A stretch of 64,000 nt of DNA from Actinomycetospora straminea (GTDB lineage: Bacteria; Actinomycetota; Actinomycetes; Mycobacteriales; Pseudonocardiaceae), in NCBI RefSeq assembly GCF_028737255.1, contig NZ_JAQZAN010000003.1, positions 248,001 through 312,000 on the forward strand, in the 5' to 3' direction. The notes beneath the pieces were generated by a model. It was given only the letters and a program-made list of their open reading frames with translations. It was not told the DNA's origin and made no database searches. A program made the translations under genes and the position numbers. This document shows positions 1 to 8,244 of the stretch, one piece after another; position 1 is the first letter of the stretch, and the number at the start of each line of letters is the position of its first letter.

Positions 1-1
1 G

Positions 2-154
2 ACCGAGCAGTACCGGGCCATCTACGCCGAGCCGATCTACCCGAAGAACCTGTACCTGGGCCGCAAGCCCTACGACCACGCGGAGTACCGCCGCGAGGTC
101 ACCGAGAAGCAGGTCGAGCTGCTCCACGAGCGCGACGTGTGGCGGCGCCCCTGA
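2..154 (+). CDS. C-terminal 50 residues of an unidentified protein (5' end outside window)
   Basis: An open frame enters from the left edge and stops with TGA at 152-154. The visible tail has a charged and aromatic composition (YPKNLYLGRKPYDHAEYRR) with a helical end, and all its codons carry G or C in the third position, so it is coding. The tail alone does not identify a family. It lies 245 nt upstream of sfnG on the same strand, so a role in the same organosulfur metabolism is possible but unproven. No hairpin separates the two genes clearly. Confidence 0.5.
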   Translation, partial: TEQYRAIYAEPIYPKNLYLGRKPYDHAEYRREVTEKQVELLHERDVWRRP

Positions 155-207
155 GCGTCCCTGAGCATCCCTGAACGGTCCCGGGTGTGACCGAGCCCGG
201 GCTCCGG

Positions 208-236
208 TTGACAGGGCCCGGCGGCACCGGAACCGT
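208..236 (+). promoter_or_regulatory. Possible sfnG promoter, weak
   Basis: TTGACA at 208-213 is a perfect -35 hexamer. At 17 nt spacing the -10 position (231-236) reads AACCGT, which is poor. It sits in the 245-nt gap before sfnG. Offered only because the -35 is exact in such GC-rich DNA. Confidence 0.2.
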
Positions 237-398
237 CGCGGGCCATGGATCGGGCACCGCTGACGCGCCGCCGGCACGTCGACCACGGGCTGCTCGCGGC
301 CGCGCTCTGTCGCGTCTGTCGCTGAGCCCCGTCCCGCCTGCCCGATCCCTCCGCGCTCCCGCGCGCCCACACACCCCTCTGCGAGGAGGCACACCGTC

Positions 399-1529
399 GT
401 GTCCGTCGGTACCCCCACCAAGCCCCTGAAGTTCGCGTACTGGGTCCCCAACGTCTCGGGCGGCCTGGTCACCAGCGGCATCGAGCAGCGCACCGACTGG
501 AACTGGGACTACAACCGCGAGACCGCGATCGCCGCGGAGAACAGCGGGTTCGAGTACGCCCTGTCCCAGGTCCGGTACATGGCGAGCTACTCGGCCGAGT
601 ACCAGCACGAGTCGACGTCGCTGTCGCTCGCGATCATGATGGCCACCGAGCGGCTCAAGGTCATGGCCGCGGTGCACCCCGGCATGTGGCACCCGGGGGT
701 GTTCGCCAACTTCGGCGCCACCGCCGACCACCTGACCGGCGGCCGCTTCGCCACCAACGTCGTCTCCGGCTGGTTCAAGGGCGAGTTCACCGCCTTCGGC
801 GAGCCGTGGCTCGAGCACGACGAGCGCTACCGGCGCACCGAGGAGTTCATCGCCTGCCTCAAGGGCATCTGGGAGCAGGACGACTTCACCTTCCGCGGCG
901 ACTTCTACCGCTTCCACGACTACTCGCTGAAGCCCAAGCCGCTGAACACGCCCGAGCGCCCGCACCCGGAGATCTTCCAGGGCGGCAACTCGACGGCCGC
1001 CCGGAAGATGGCCGGCCGGGTGTCGGACTGGTACTTCTCGAACGGCAAGGACTTCGACGGGGTCGTCGAGCAGCTGACCGACGTCAACGCCTCGGCGGCG
1101 GAGAACGGCCGGTCGGTGAACTTCGGGCTCAACGGCTTCATGATCGTCCGGGACACCGAGAAGGAGGCCCGGGACACCCTGCGCGAGATCGTCGACAAGG
1201 CCAACGTCGAGCAGGTCCACGGCTTCCGTGACGCCGTGCAGCAGGCCGGCGCCTCGGCGTCGGACGGCAAGGGCATGTGGGCGGAGTCGTCGTTCGAGGA
1301 CCTCGTGCAGTACAACGACGGCTTCAAGACCCAGCTGATCGGCACCGCCGAGCAGGTCGCCGACCGCGTCATCGCGTACAAGAAGCTGGGCGTCGACCTC
1401 AACCTCCTGTGCTTCCTGCACGTGAAGGAGGAGATCGAGCAGTTCGGCGAGAAGGTGCTGCCGATCATCCGCGAGAAGGAGGCCGAGCTCCCCGACGCCG
1501 AGCCCGCCCCGGCGCTGGCCCAGGCCTGA
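399..1529 (+). CDS. sfnG: Dimethyl sulfone monooxygenase SfnG (FMNH2-dependent)
   Basis: 376 aa, a bacterial-luciferase-fold, reduced-flavin-dependent monooxygenase. The family converts dimethyl sulfone to methanesulfinate so that its sulfur can be assimilated under sulfate limitation, using FMNH2 from a separate reductase. The whole length follows Pseudomonas SfnG from memory: the opening FAYWVPNVSGGL, QHES, LTGGR near residue 117, SGWF.GEF, GEPWLEHDERYRR, DFYRFHDY.LKPKP, FQGGNS, SDWYF.NG and DLVQYNDGFKT.LIGT. The GTG start at 399 has a strong SD (GAGGAGG, 383-389) 9 nt upstream. No sulfur regulator or flavin reductase gene is adjacent in the window. A perfect palindrome follows 3 nt after the stop. 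Confidence 0.92.
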   Translation: MSVGTPTKPLKFAYWVPNVSGGLVTSGIEQRTDWNWDYNRETAIAAENSGFEYALSQVRYMASYSAEYQHESTSLSLAIMMATERLKVMAAVHPGMWHPGVFANFGATADHLTGGRFATNVVSGWFKGEFTAFGEPWLEHDERYRRTEEFIACLKGIWEQDDFTFRGDFYRFHDYSLKPKPLNTPERPHPEIFQGGNSTAARKMAGRVSDWYFSNGKDFDGVVEQLTDVNASAAENGRSVNFGLNGFMIVRDTEKEARDTLREIVDKANVEQVHGFRDAVQQAGASASDGKGMWAESSFEDLVQYNDGFKTQLIGTAEQVADRVIAYKKLGVDLNLLCFLHVKEEIEQFGEKVLPIIREKEAELPDAEPAPALAQA

Positions 1530-1532
1530 CCT

Positions 1533-1578
1533 CTCGTGCGTGATCTCCTGAGCCATGGCTCAGGAGATCACGCACGAG
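1533..1578. terminator. 46-bp perfect palindrome after sfnG, probable terminator
   Basis: Both 23-nt halves are exact reverse complements, centred on CCATGG; outer bases CTCGTGCG...CGCACGAG. It starts 3 nt after the sfnG stop and would fold into a very stable hairpin with almost no loop. There is no T tract, as is common in high-GC actinobacteria. A cruciform or repeat element is the alternative. Confidence 0.7.
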
Positions 1579-1637
1579 GATCCTCGGGGTCGGGCCCCGA
1601 CGCCGCGGACCGGTGGGGCGGCGCAGGGTCCGTCACC

Positions 1638-2069
1638 ATGACGAGCACCCGGGCGGTCGACGCCCCACCGGACTTCCTCGCGTTCCTCGACCGCGTCGGC
1701 ACCGCGCTCGACGCGATGTTCGCCGGCGACCCCGAGCCCTACACCGCCCTGTGGGCCGACCGTGACGACGTGACGCTCTACGGCGCGTGGGGGCCCATCG
1801 AGCAGGGCCTCCCGGCGCTCGCCCGGACCTTCCGGTGGGTCGCCTCGCGGTTCAGCGAGGGCAGTGTCGAGCAGGAGCTCGCCGTCGTCGCGGTGTCGGG
1901 CGACCTCGCGTGCACCGTGGGCTTCGAGCGCGGCGTCGTCCGGGTCGACGGCGGCCCGCTCGCCCCGATGGTCCTACGCGTGACCCACGGGTTCCGCCGC
2001 ATCGACGGGGCCTGGTCCCTGACCCACCGCCACGCCGACTTCCCGCCGCGCGACCAGCGCGTGGGCTAG
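1638..2069 (+). CDS. SnoaL-like / NTF2-fold protein (YybH/SgcJ type)
   Basis: 143 aa. It matches the small cone-shaped NTF2-like fold: an N-terminal helix region (DFLAFLDRVGTALDAMFAGD), then YTALWADRDDVTLYGAWGPIEQG, a strand-rich middle, and the usual closing signature RVTHGFRRIDGAWSLTHRHADFP. Proteins of this fold are mostly unassigned ketosteroid-isomerase-like enzymes or ligand binders. I chose ATG 1638 because the residues before it (from 1536) are encoded by the palindrome and read as non-protein sequence. No strong SD is visible. It converges on the large LuxR regulator, whose gene ends 10 nt away. Function unknown. Confidence 0.75.
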   Translation: MTSTRAVDAPPDFLAFLDRVGTALDAMFAGDPEPYTALWADRDDVTLYGAWGPIEQGLPALARTFRWVASRFSEGSVEQELAVVAVSGDLACTVGFERGVVRVDGGPLAPMVLRVTHGFRRIDGAWSLTHRHADFPPRDQRVG

Positions 2070-2079
2070 CCGAGCAGGG

Positions 2080-4914
2080 CTACTCGAGCAGGGCTGCGAT
2101 CTCGTCACGTCCGGTCACGCCGAGCTTGCGGTACACGTGCCCGAGGTGGGTCTCGACGGTCTTCGTGGTGACGAACAGCGCCTGCGCCACCTCGCGGTTC
2201 GACAGGCCGTCGGCGGCGAGGTCGGCGACGCGCCGCTCGGCGGCGGTCAGGGACTCGGCGCCGGTCACGGCCACCCGCCGCGGGCGCGCCCCGGCCGCGC
2301 GCAGCTCCTGGCCGGCGCGCTCGACGAGCGGGTCGGCGCCGCACCGGCGCGCGAGGTCCTGCCCGGCGGCGAGCTCGCCGCGCGCCGCGACCCGCTGGTT
2401 GTCGCGGCGCAGCGCCGCCCCGAGGTCGACGCGCGCGCGGGCGAGCTCCAGGCGCGCGGGCGTGGGCTCGAGCAGCGTCACGGCCTCGCGGAGCGGGGCG
2501 AGGGTGCCGCCGACCAGCCCGCGCACCCGCAGCGCGTCGCCCAGCGGCCGGGGCGCGGCGAACCGGCGCCCGGCCGCGACCGCCTCGTCGGCCGCCCGCA
2601 CCGCGCCCTCGGCGTCCCCGAGCCGGTGGAGGGCGGTCGCGAGCCCCGTGCGCCAGGGCAGCAGGCCGGGGTGCTCGATCCCGCGCAGCCGCAGCCGCTC
2701 CCCGCAGCCGGCGAAGTCGTCGCGCGCCTCGGCGGCCCGGCCCTGCGCGAGCCGCAACCGGCCCCGCGCGGCGAGGAGGTACGCCAGCCCCGTGGGGGCG
2801 TCGGCGGCGGCGAGGGTGTCCGCGGCCTCGTCCACGGCCCCGCGCTCGACGAGCACCACGACCAGCCAGGCCAGCGTGTAGCGCCGGGTGTGCAGGCCGT
2901 GCTCGACGGCGAGGGCGTCGGCGAGCCGCGCGTCGGCCTCGGCCTCGACGAGGCGTCCCTGCAGGTAGCGGGTCTGGGTGCGCAGCACGCTCGCGGCGAC
3001 GAAGTCGTAGGTCGACCCCCGCCGCCGCGCGCCCGCGAGCATCGCCTCGGCGCACGCCCGGACCGGGTCGAGGTGGTCGATCGCGACCAGCACCATCGTC
3101 GCCGGCAGGACGACGCCCGGGTCCGGGGCGGGCTCGCGCAGGGTGGCGTCGAGCGCCTCGCGGGCGAGGTCCACCGCCGTCGAGTCCCGGGCGGTCTGCA
3201 GGGCGTCGAGCGCGGTGAACGCCAGCAGGGCGGGCCCGCCGCGCGCCGGGAGCGGGCCGTCGCGGCGCAGCGTCCGCGTCAGCTCGGCGGCGGCCGCCCG
3301 GCGGGCGGGGTCGCGGCGGGCGAGGCCCACGGTCGCCGCGGCGATCTCCGTGGCGAGCTCGCCGTGGTCCTCGCCGGTCAGCGCCGCCGCGGCCTCGTCG
3401 AGGACCTCCAGTGCGCGCCCGAACGCGAGCGTCACCGACAGCGCGCGGGCGAGCTCCAGGGCGATCAGCCCGCGCCGGTGGGGGTCCACGGCGGTCGCGA
3501 ACGCCTCCTCGAGCAGCGCCACGCCCTCGCCGAAGGACACGTGGGCGGTCGCCGCGCCCAGCTCGTGCAGCACCGCGGGGCGCTCCGCGGGTGGTGGCGG
3601 CTCGGCGACGGCGCGCCGCAGGTAGGTCCGCGCGGTCTCCGGAGCGCCCTTGCCCAGCGCCACCCGCCCGGCCGCGCGCAGCCACGCGACGACGGTCGGG
3701 TCGCCGAGCGCCTCGGTGCGCAGGAGGTGCGCCGCCACGCGTTCCGCGCCGGCCCCCTCGGCGTCCAGCGCGGCGGCCGCCCGGCGGTGGGCGCGGTGGC
3801 GGGTGGCGGGGTCGAGCCGGTCGGCAACGGCCTGCTCGATCAGCGAGTGCCCGAACGCGAGCGGCCGCCCGGGGCGCAGCAGGCGCGCGGCGGCCAGGGT
3901 GTCCGCGGCCCGGGCCACCGCGTCGGCGTCGAGCCCGGACACCGCAGCCACGTGGCGCAGCTCGGCCGCGGCCCCCAGCACGGCGACCGCGCCGGCGACC
4001 GCGACGGCGTCCTCGCCCGCCTCCCGCAGCCGGCGGTCGACGAACGTCGCGACCACCCCGGGGGCGAGCCGCGCGACCGCGCCGGGTTCCGCGAGGTCGG
4101 TGCCCGTCTCGGCGCCCGCCACGAGCAGCGCGCGGACCAGCAGCGGGTTGCCGCCGGTGGCCTCGTGGCAGGCGTCGGCGACGGCCGGGGCCGCGTGCGG
4201 GAGGGCGCCGGCCACCAGCGTCGCGACCGCGTCCCGGCTGAGCGGCCCGGGACGCAGCACCGTCGTCACCTCGGCCTCGCGCAGCGCGTCGAGCACCGCG
4301 GGCTCGACGTGGTCGACGGGCGTCTGGACGGCCAGGACGAGGGCGACGGGCAGCTCGCCGACCCGCCGCGCCAGGTAGGCGAGCGCCCGCAGCGAGGCGG
4401 CGTCGGCGAGGTGCGCGTCGTCGACGGCGAGCAGCACCGGTCCCCGCTCGGCGAGGTTGGCGACGAGCCAGTAGATCCCGTGCAGCGTGCTGGCCGCGTC
4501 GCGGGTCGCGTCGTCGCCCGGCGCCGGGGTGACGACGGGCGCGGCGAGGCGGGCCGCGCCGGCGAGGAGGCCGTCGCGCCGCGCCGGGTCGGTGAGCAGC
4601 GGCTCGAACAGGCCGCGCACGACGCCGAAGGCGAAGTCGCGCTCGAGGCGCCCGCCCCGGGCCGCGAGCACGGCGTGGCATGCCTGCCCGGCCTGCCCGG
4701 CCTGCCCGGCCTGCCCGGCCTGGCCGGTCTTCCCGAGGGCGACCGTCCGCGCCGCGTCCACCAGCCGGGTCTTGCCGATGCCCGGGGGGCCCTCGATCCA
4801 CGCCAGCGCCCCGCGGCCCTCCCCGGCGGCGCGCACGACCGCGGCGAGCGCCGCCAGCTCGTGGTCGCGCTCGAGGATGGCCGTGCCCCGCGCGGCCGGT
4901 GGCGTCAGCGTCAC
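2080..4914 (-). CDS. LuxR-family transcriptional regulator with N-terminal AAA/NTPase domain (LAL type)
   Basis: 944 aa, the typical size of LAL regulators. The P-loop EGPPGIGKTR lies at residues 41-50, and a Walker B (LLAVDDAHLAD) lies near residue 160. A long helical-repeat middle region follows, and a LuxR/GerE DNA-binding domain ends the protein (LTAAERRVADLAADGLSN...VTTKTVETHLGHVYRKLGV). Such proteins are ATP-dependent activators, often of catabolic or secondary-metabolite genes; the ligand cannot be read from sequence. The start is GTG 4914 with GAGGTG upstream. An in-frame 9-nt repeat encodes tandem Gly-Gln-Ala right after the P-loop region. Divergent from arsR, so the 150-nt gap may regulate both genes. 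Confidence 0.88.
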   Translation of the reverse strand: MTLTPPAARGTAILERDHELAALAAVVRAAGEGRGALAWIEGPPGIGKTRLVDAARTVALGKTGQAGQAGQAGQAGQACHAVLAARGGRLERDFAFGVVRGLFEPLLTDPARRDGLLAGAARLAAPVVTPAPGDDATRDAASTLHGIYWLVANLAERGPVLLAVDDAHLADAASLRALAYLARRVGELPVALVLAVQTPVDHVEPAVLDALREAEVTTVLRPGPLSRDAVATLVAGALPHAAPAVADACHEATGGNPLLVRALLVAGAETGTDLAEPGAVARLAPGVVATFVDRRLREAGEDAVAVAGAVAVLGAAAELRHVAAVSGLDADAVARAADTLAAARLLRPGRPLAFGHSLIEQAVADRLDPATRHRAHRRAAAALDAEGAGAERVAAHLLRTEALGDPTVVAWLRAAGRVALGKGAPETARTYLRRAVAEPPPPAERPAVLHELGAATAHVSFGEGVALLEEAFATAVDPHRRGLIALELARALSVTLAFGRALEVLDEAAAALTGEDHGELATEIAAATVGLARRDPARRAAAAELTRTLRRDGPLPARGGPALLAFTALDALQTARDSTAVDLAREALDATLREPAPDPGVVLPATMVLVAIDHLDPVRACAEAMLAGARRRGSTYDFVAASVLRTQTRYLQGRLVEAEADARLADALAVEHGLHTRRYTLAWLVVVLVERGAVDEAADTLAAADAPTGLAYLLAARGRLRLAQGRAAEARDDFAGCGERLRLRGIEHPGLLPWRTGLATALHRLGDAEGAVRAADEAVAAGRRFAAPRPLGDALRVRGLVGGTLAPLREAVTLLEPTPARLELARARVDLGAALRRDNQRVAARGELAAGQDLARRCGADPLVERAGQELRAAGARPRRVAVTGAESLTAAERRVADLAADGLSNREVAQALFVTTKTVETHLGHVYRKLGVTGRDEIAALLE
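4681..4725 (-). repeat. Five 9-nt tandem repeats coding Gly-Gln-Ala in the LuxR regulator
   Basis: Three exact copies of GGCCTGCCC (4690-4716) are flanked by two single-mismatch copies. On the minus strand they encode GQA repeats between the P-loop and the rest of the ATPase domain. Copy number changes would stay in frame. Confidence 0.85.
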
Positions 4915-5006
4915 GGCGACACCTCGTGCTCTCCCGTCCCCCTGACGGCCGACCGTAGGCGGCGAGGTCGGCGACGACTATCACGCAAAGTGACCAACTT
5001 CGCGAC

Positions 5007-5056
5007 AGGCAAGTCGCCGCTTGCCCTTGAAGGGCAAGCAGTGACTTGCCTATGCT
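5007..5056 (+). promoter_or_regulatory. arsR promoter with nested operator palindrome
   Basis: An inner palindrome CTTGCCCT-TGA-AGGGCAAG (5020-5038) is enclosed by an outer pair, AGGCAAGTC (5007-5015) and GACTTGCCT (5042-5050). GCAAG therefore occurs repeatedly in both orientations. A -35 (TTGAAG, 5027-5032) and a -10 (TATGCT, 5051-5056) are 18 nt apart. The palindrome covers the -35 and most of the spacer, the classic position for repression, most simply by the ArsR-type protein encoded just downstream. Confidence 0.65.
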
Positions 5057-5063
5057 GGTCCGC

Positions 5064-5348
5064 GTGGCGGACGTGTTCCACGCCCTCGACGACGAGACCC
5101 GGCGTCTCGTCCTCGACGAGCTCGTCGCCCGGGACGGCCAGACGCTCTTCGAACTCTGCAGCATGCTGGTGACCCGGCACGGGCTCTCCTCGTCCCGCCA
5201 GGCGATCTCCCAGCACCTGGCGGTGCTCGAGGACGCGGGCCTCGTCGTCACCGAGCGACGCGGCCGCTCCAAGTTCCACTACTTCGACGGCCGGCCGCTC
5301 GCGGTGATCGCCCAGCGGTGGCCCACGACCCGGGAGGAGACCCCGTGA
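5064..5348 (+). CDS. ArsR/SmtB-family winged-helix repressor
   Basis: 94 aa. Single winged-helix domain: VFHALDDETRRLVLDELVAR (helices 1-2), SSSRQAISQHLAVLEDAGLV (helix-turn-helix) and VTERRGRSKFHYF (wing). No Cys-rich metal site is present, so it is unlikely to sense arsenic; it resembles the group of ArsR proteins paired with VOC or SRPBCC genes. I chose GTG 5064 because the -10 TATGCT ends 7 nt before it, predicting a leaderless mRNA. TTG 5046 and ATG 5052 lie inside the promoter itself. It overlaps the next gene by 4 nt (GTGA), so the two are translationally coupled and probably co-regulated by the palindrome upstream. Confidence 0.82.
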   Translation: MADVFHALDDETRRLVLDELVARDGQTLFELCSMLVTRHGLSSSRQAISQHLAVLEDAGLVVTERRGRSKFHYFDGRPLAVIAQRWPTTREETP

Positions 5349-5737
5349 GGATCCGACTGACCAGCATCTTCGTCGACGACCAGCGCGCCGCGCTCGCCTT
5401 CTACACCGACGTCCTCGGCTTCACCAAGCGCCACGACATCCCCCTCGGCGACGCCACCTGGCTCACCGTCGTCGCGCCGGAGGACCCCGACGGCCCCGAG
5501 CTCCTCCTCGAGCCCGCCGGCCACCCGGCGGTCAAGCCCTACCGCGACGCCCTGGTCGAGGACGGCATCCCGCTCGTCCAGTTCGCCGTCGACGACGTCG
5601 CGGCCGAGTACGAGCGGCTGACCGCGCGCGGCGTCGTGTTCACCCAGCCGCCGACCGACATCGGCACCGCCGTCGTCGCGGTCCTCGACGACACCTGCGG
5701 CAACCTCGTCCAGATCCTGGCGATGAAGCCGGCCTGA
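5345..5737 (+). CDS. VOC-family (glyoxalase/bleomycin resistance/dioxygenase) protein
   Basis: 130 aa, one vicinal-oxygen-chelate module made of two beta-alpha-beta-beta-beta halves. IRLTSIFVDDQRAALAFYTDVLGF opens the first half. LVQFAVDDVAAEYERLTARGVVF and AVVAVLDDTCGNLVQILAMK form the second. Members bind metal and act on, or sequester, small molecules; the substrate is unknown here. The GTG start overlaps the arsR stop, and the pair is a common actinobacterial cassette in which the VOC protein is the target of the ArsR-like repressor. Confidence 0.82.
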   Translation: MRIRLTSIFVDDQRAALAFYTDVLGFTKRHDIPLGDATWLTVVAPEDPDGPELLLEPAGHPAVKPYRDALVEDGIPLVQFAVDDVAAEYERLTARGVVFTQPPTDIGTAVVAVLDDTCGNLVQILAMKPA

Positions 5738-5816
5738 GTCTCGGGGTCGCTCCCCGACGCCTCCGGGGCCGGCACGGGCGTCTCCTGGTCCGCATCCCGA
5801 GCGCCCGGAGGCTCCC

Positions 5817-7445
5817 ATGTCCCGTGACCACGTCGTCCGCAGCCGGTGGCCCGCCCCCCGCGTCCCCGACGTGACGGTGCCGGAGTTCCTGCTCGCCCAC
5901 GCCGACGAGCACCCGGACGCGACCGCGGTGGTCGACGGCCCGTCCGGGCGAGCGGTGACCTACGGCGAGCTGCGCCGCGACGTGCGCCGGTGCGCGGCGG
6001 GGCTGCGGGCGCGGGGGTTGCGGCCGGGGGACGTGCTGGCGATCGTGGCGCCCAACGGGCCGGAGTGGCTCGTCGCCTGCTTCGGCGCGATGGCCGCCGG
6101 GGGCGTGGTGTCGGGGATCAACCCGCTCTACACCGCCGACGAGATCGCCCCGCAGCTGCGCGACCACGGCGCCCCGGTCGTCGTGACGATCCCGCCGTTC
6201 CTGCCGCTGGTGCGCGCGGCGATCGCGGCCGCGGGCACCGACCCCGAGGTGGTCGTGTTGGGGGAGGCCGAGGGTGCGACGTCGTTCGGGGCGGTGCTGG
6301 CGGCGGGCGGGGACGACGCAGACGGCGAGGTGCCGGCCGGGCTCGTGGATCCGGCCCGCGACCTCGCCCTGCTGCCCTACTCCTCGGGCACGACGGGGCT
6401 CGCGAAGGGCGTCATGCTCACCCACCGGGCGATGGTCACCAACGTCGAGCAGATGCAGTCGGTGATGCGCCTGACCAGCGAGGACCGGTCGGTCGCCGTC
6501 GCGCCGTTCTTCCACGCGGTCGGGCTCAACGTCGTCGCCGGGGTGACGCTGCGCGCGGGCGGCACCGTCGTCACCCTCCCGCGCTTCGACCTCGAGGCCT
6601 ACCTCGGCGTCATCGAGCGCCACCAGGTCACGGTCGCCGTCGTCGTCCCGCCGATCGCGCTCGCGATGGCCCGCCACCCCGCGGTCGACCGCTACGACCT
6701 GTCCTCGCTGCGGCTGCTCGGGTCCGGGGCGGCGCCGCTGTCCGCGGACCTGCAGCAGGAGTGCGCGCGGCGTGTCGGGTGCCCCGTCGGGCAGGGCTAC
6801 GGCATGACCGAGGCCGTCGCCGCGATCACGCTCTTCGACGCCACCACGCCGATCGTGCCCGGGTCGGTCGGGGTGCTGCTGCCGGGCGTCGAGGCGCGGA
6901 TCGTCGACCCGGTGACCGGCGACGACGTCGGTACCGAGGGCAGCGGCGAGCTGTGGGTGCGCGGACCTCAGCTGATGGAGGGCTACCTGGGCAACGCGTC
7001 GGCGACCGCGGCCACGATCGACCCCGACGGGTGGCTGCACACCGGCGACCTCGCGCGCTGCGACGCCGACGGCAACGTGTTCGTCGAGGACCGGCTCAAG
7101 GAGCTGGTCAAGGTCAAGGGCCTGCAGGTCGCCCCGGCCGAGCTGGAGGCGGTCCTGCGCACCCACCCGGCGATCGCCGACGCCGCGGTCATCCCGGTGC
7201 CCGACGAGCGCGCCGGCGAGCGGCCCAAGGCGGTGGTGGTGACGTCCGGGCCGGTCGGGGCCGAGGAGATCGTCGCGTACGTGGCCGAGCGCGTCGCGCC
7301 GCACAAGAGGATCGCGGACGTGGTGTTCGTCGACGCGATCCCCGTCTCGCCGTCGGGGAAGATCCTGCGCCGGCTGCTCGTGGCGCAGGACCGGGCGGGC
7401 GCGCTCGCCCCCGCCGCGCCGTACCGGCCGGTCGCCGCGCCGTGA
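5817..7445 (+). CDS. AMP-dependent acyl-CoA synthetase, 4-coumarate-CoA ligase-like
   Basis: 542 aa, full length for the ANL superfamily, which activates a carboxylate as the acyl-AMP and transfers it to CoA. Motifs in order: P-loop YSSGTTGLAKGVMLTH (near 185), GYGMTEA (near 325), GWLHTGDLARCDADGNVFV, the hinge DRLKELVKVKGLQVAPAELE, and the catalytic lysine PVSPSGKILRR near the C terminus. The spacing and motifs resemble plant-type 4-coumarate-CoA ligases, but the acid substrate (aryl or medium-chain) cannot be fixed. ATG 5817 has CGGAG six nt upstream. The stop overlaps the following SnoaL-like gene by 4 nt. Confidence 0.87.
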   Translation: MSRDHVVRSRWPAPRVPDVTVPEFLLAHADEHPDATAVVDGPSGRAVTYGELRRDVRRCAAGLRARGLRPGDVLAIVAPNGPEWLVACFGAMAAGGVVSGINPLYTADEIAPQLRDHGAPVVVTIPPFLPLVRAAIAAAGTDPEVVVLGEAEGATSFGAVLAAGGDDADGEVPAGLVDPARDLALLPYSSGTTGLAKGVMLTHRAMVTNVEQMQSVMRLTSEDRSVAVAPFFHAVGLNVVAGVTLRAGGTVVTLPRFDLEAYLGVIERHQVTVAVVVPPIALAMARHPAVDRYDLSSLRLLGSGAAPLSADLQQECARRVGCPVGQGYGMTEAVAAITLFDATTPIVPGSVGVLLPGVEARIVDPVTGDDVGTEGSGELWVRGPQLMEGYLGNASATAATIDPDGWLHTGDLARCDADGNVFVEDRLKELVKVKGLQVAPAELEAVLRTHPAIADAAVIPVPDERAGERPKAVVVTSGPVGAEEIVAYVAERVAPHKRIADVVFVDAIPVSPSGKILRRLLVAQDRAGALAPAAPYRPVAAP

Positions 7446-7840
7446 CCGCGACGACCACGGACGGCGACCGGACCCGGGCGCGGATCCTGCGCTACCTGGA
7501 GGCCTCCGGGACGAACCCGGACCTCGCCCACGAGATCTTCGCCAAGGACGCCGTGCTGGAGTTCCCGCAGTCCGGGGAGCGGTTCCGCGGCCGGGAGACC
7601 TTCCTCGCGTGGCGGCGGCGGTACCCGGCGGAGGTGACGTTCCGGCTGCGCCGGATCGTCGGGCAGGGCGACCTGTGGGTGGCCGAGGCCGAGGTGCGCT
7701 ACGACGGGGCGGACCCGCACTTCGGCGTCAGCATCCTCGAGTTCCGCGACGGCCTCGTGGTCCGGGAGACGATCTACGGCGGGCCGCCCTGGGAGGCCCC
7801 GGACTGGCGGGCGCCCTACCGGGAGGCGCGCGACCGGTGA
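7442..7840 (+). CDS. Nuclear transport factor 2 / SnoaL-like protein
   Basis: 132 aa, NTF2 fold: RARILRYLEASGTNPDLAHEIFAKDAVLEFPQ, FRGRETFLAWRRRYP, a beta-sheet half with LWVAEAEVRYDG, and the ending FRDGLVVRETIYGGPPWEAPDWRA. This last motif is characteristic of one actinobacterial SnoaL-like subgroup. It may be a hydratase or isomerase acting on the CoA-ligase product, since GTG 7442 overlaps the ligase stop (GTGA) and the two must be co-translated. The substrate is inference only. Confidence 0.78.
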   Translation: MTATTTDGDRTRARILRYLEASGTNPDLAHEIFAKDAVLEFPQSGERFRGRETFLAWRRRYPAEVTFRLRRIVGQGDLWVAEAEVRYDGADPHFGVSILEFRDGLVVRETIYGGPPWEAPDWRAPYREARDR

Positions 7841-7934
7841 GGTGTCGGGCGCGCGTCACGTGGAGCCGCGTCGGAGAACGGGTACCGCTCCGGGCGGAAG
7901 GACGGACACCCCGACCAGCGCGAAGGAGCCCTGC

Positions 7935-8153
7935 GTGGCGGACAACACCTACAGCAAGACGGAGATCGTCGGCAGCTCGGCCGAGAGCGTCGACGAGGCG
8001 ATCCGCGGGGCGATCCGCCGCGCGTCGACCACCCTGCGCCAGGTCGAGTGGTTCGAGGTCACCGAGATCCGCGGCCACGTGCAGGACGGCGAGGTCGGCC
8101 ACTTCCAGGTCACGCTGAAGATCGGCTTCGCCCTCGAGGACACCAAGTCCTGA
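7935..8153 (+). CDS. Dodecin, flavin-binding/storage protein
   Basis: 72 aa, the standard dodecin length. Dodecins form hollow dodecamers that bind FMN or coenzyme A and protect or store flavin. The sequence follows the M. tuberculosis dodecin (Rv1498A) closely: Y..TEIVG.S, a helix with VDEAIRGAIRRASTTLR, WFEV..IRGH (the tryptophan that stacks on flavin), and VGHFQVTLKIGF.LED. The GTG start at 7935 has AGGAG 7 nt upstream (7924-7928). Monocistronic, with a strong hairpin after the stop. Confidence 0.92.
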   Translation: MADNTYSKTEIVGSSAESVDEAIRGAIRRASTTLRQVEWFEVTEIRGHVQDGEVGHFQVTLKIGFALEDTKS

Positions 8154-8167
8154 GCCCGCGTGGTGAC

Positions 8168-8220
8168 GTCGGCGAAGTGGCGTCACGGACACTGGACGTC
8201 CGCGACGCCACTTCGCTGAC
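8168..8220 (+). terminator. Long hairpin terminator after dodecin
   Basis: GCGAAGTGGCGTC (8172-8184) pairs exactly with GACGCCACTTCGC (8204-8216). A further CGGAC/GTCCG pair inside gives a stem of about 19 bp with one mismatch and a 7-nt loop, and GTC/GAC extends it outward. No T tract. Starts 15 nt after the dodecin stop. Confidence 0.75.
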
Positions 8221-8244
8221 ACGACCCGGTGCCAGGTCGTTAGG

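Noticed and set aside
99-1556. Long open frame antisense to sfnG
   Set aside because: High-GC shadow frame: its sequence is Val/Leu/Arg/Gly-rich with no family features, while the plus strand encodes an unmistakable SfnG.
2105-5272. 1055-codon minus-strand frame and similar kilobase frames over the LuxR gene
   Set aside because: Arg/Gly/Pro-rich translations typical of alternative frames in 75% GC DNA; the LuxR regulator in another frame has complete P-loop and HTH motifs.
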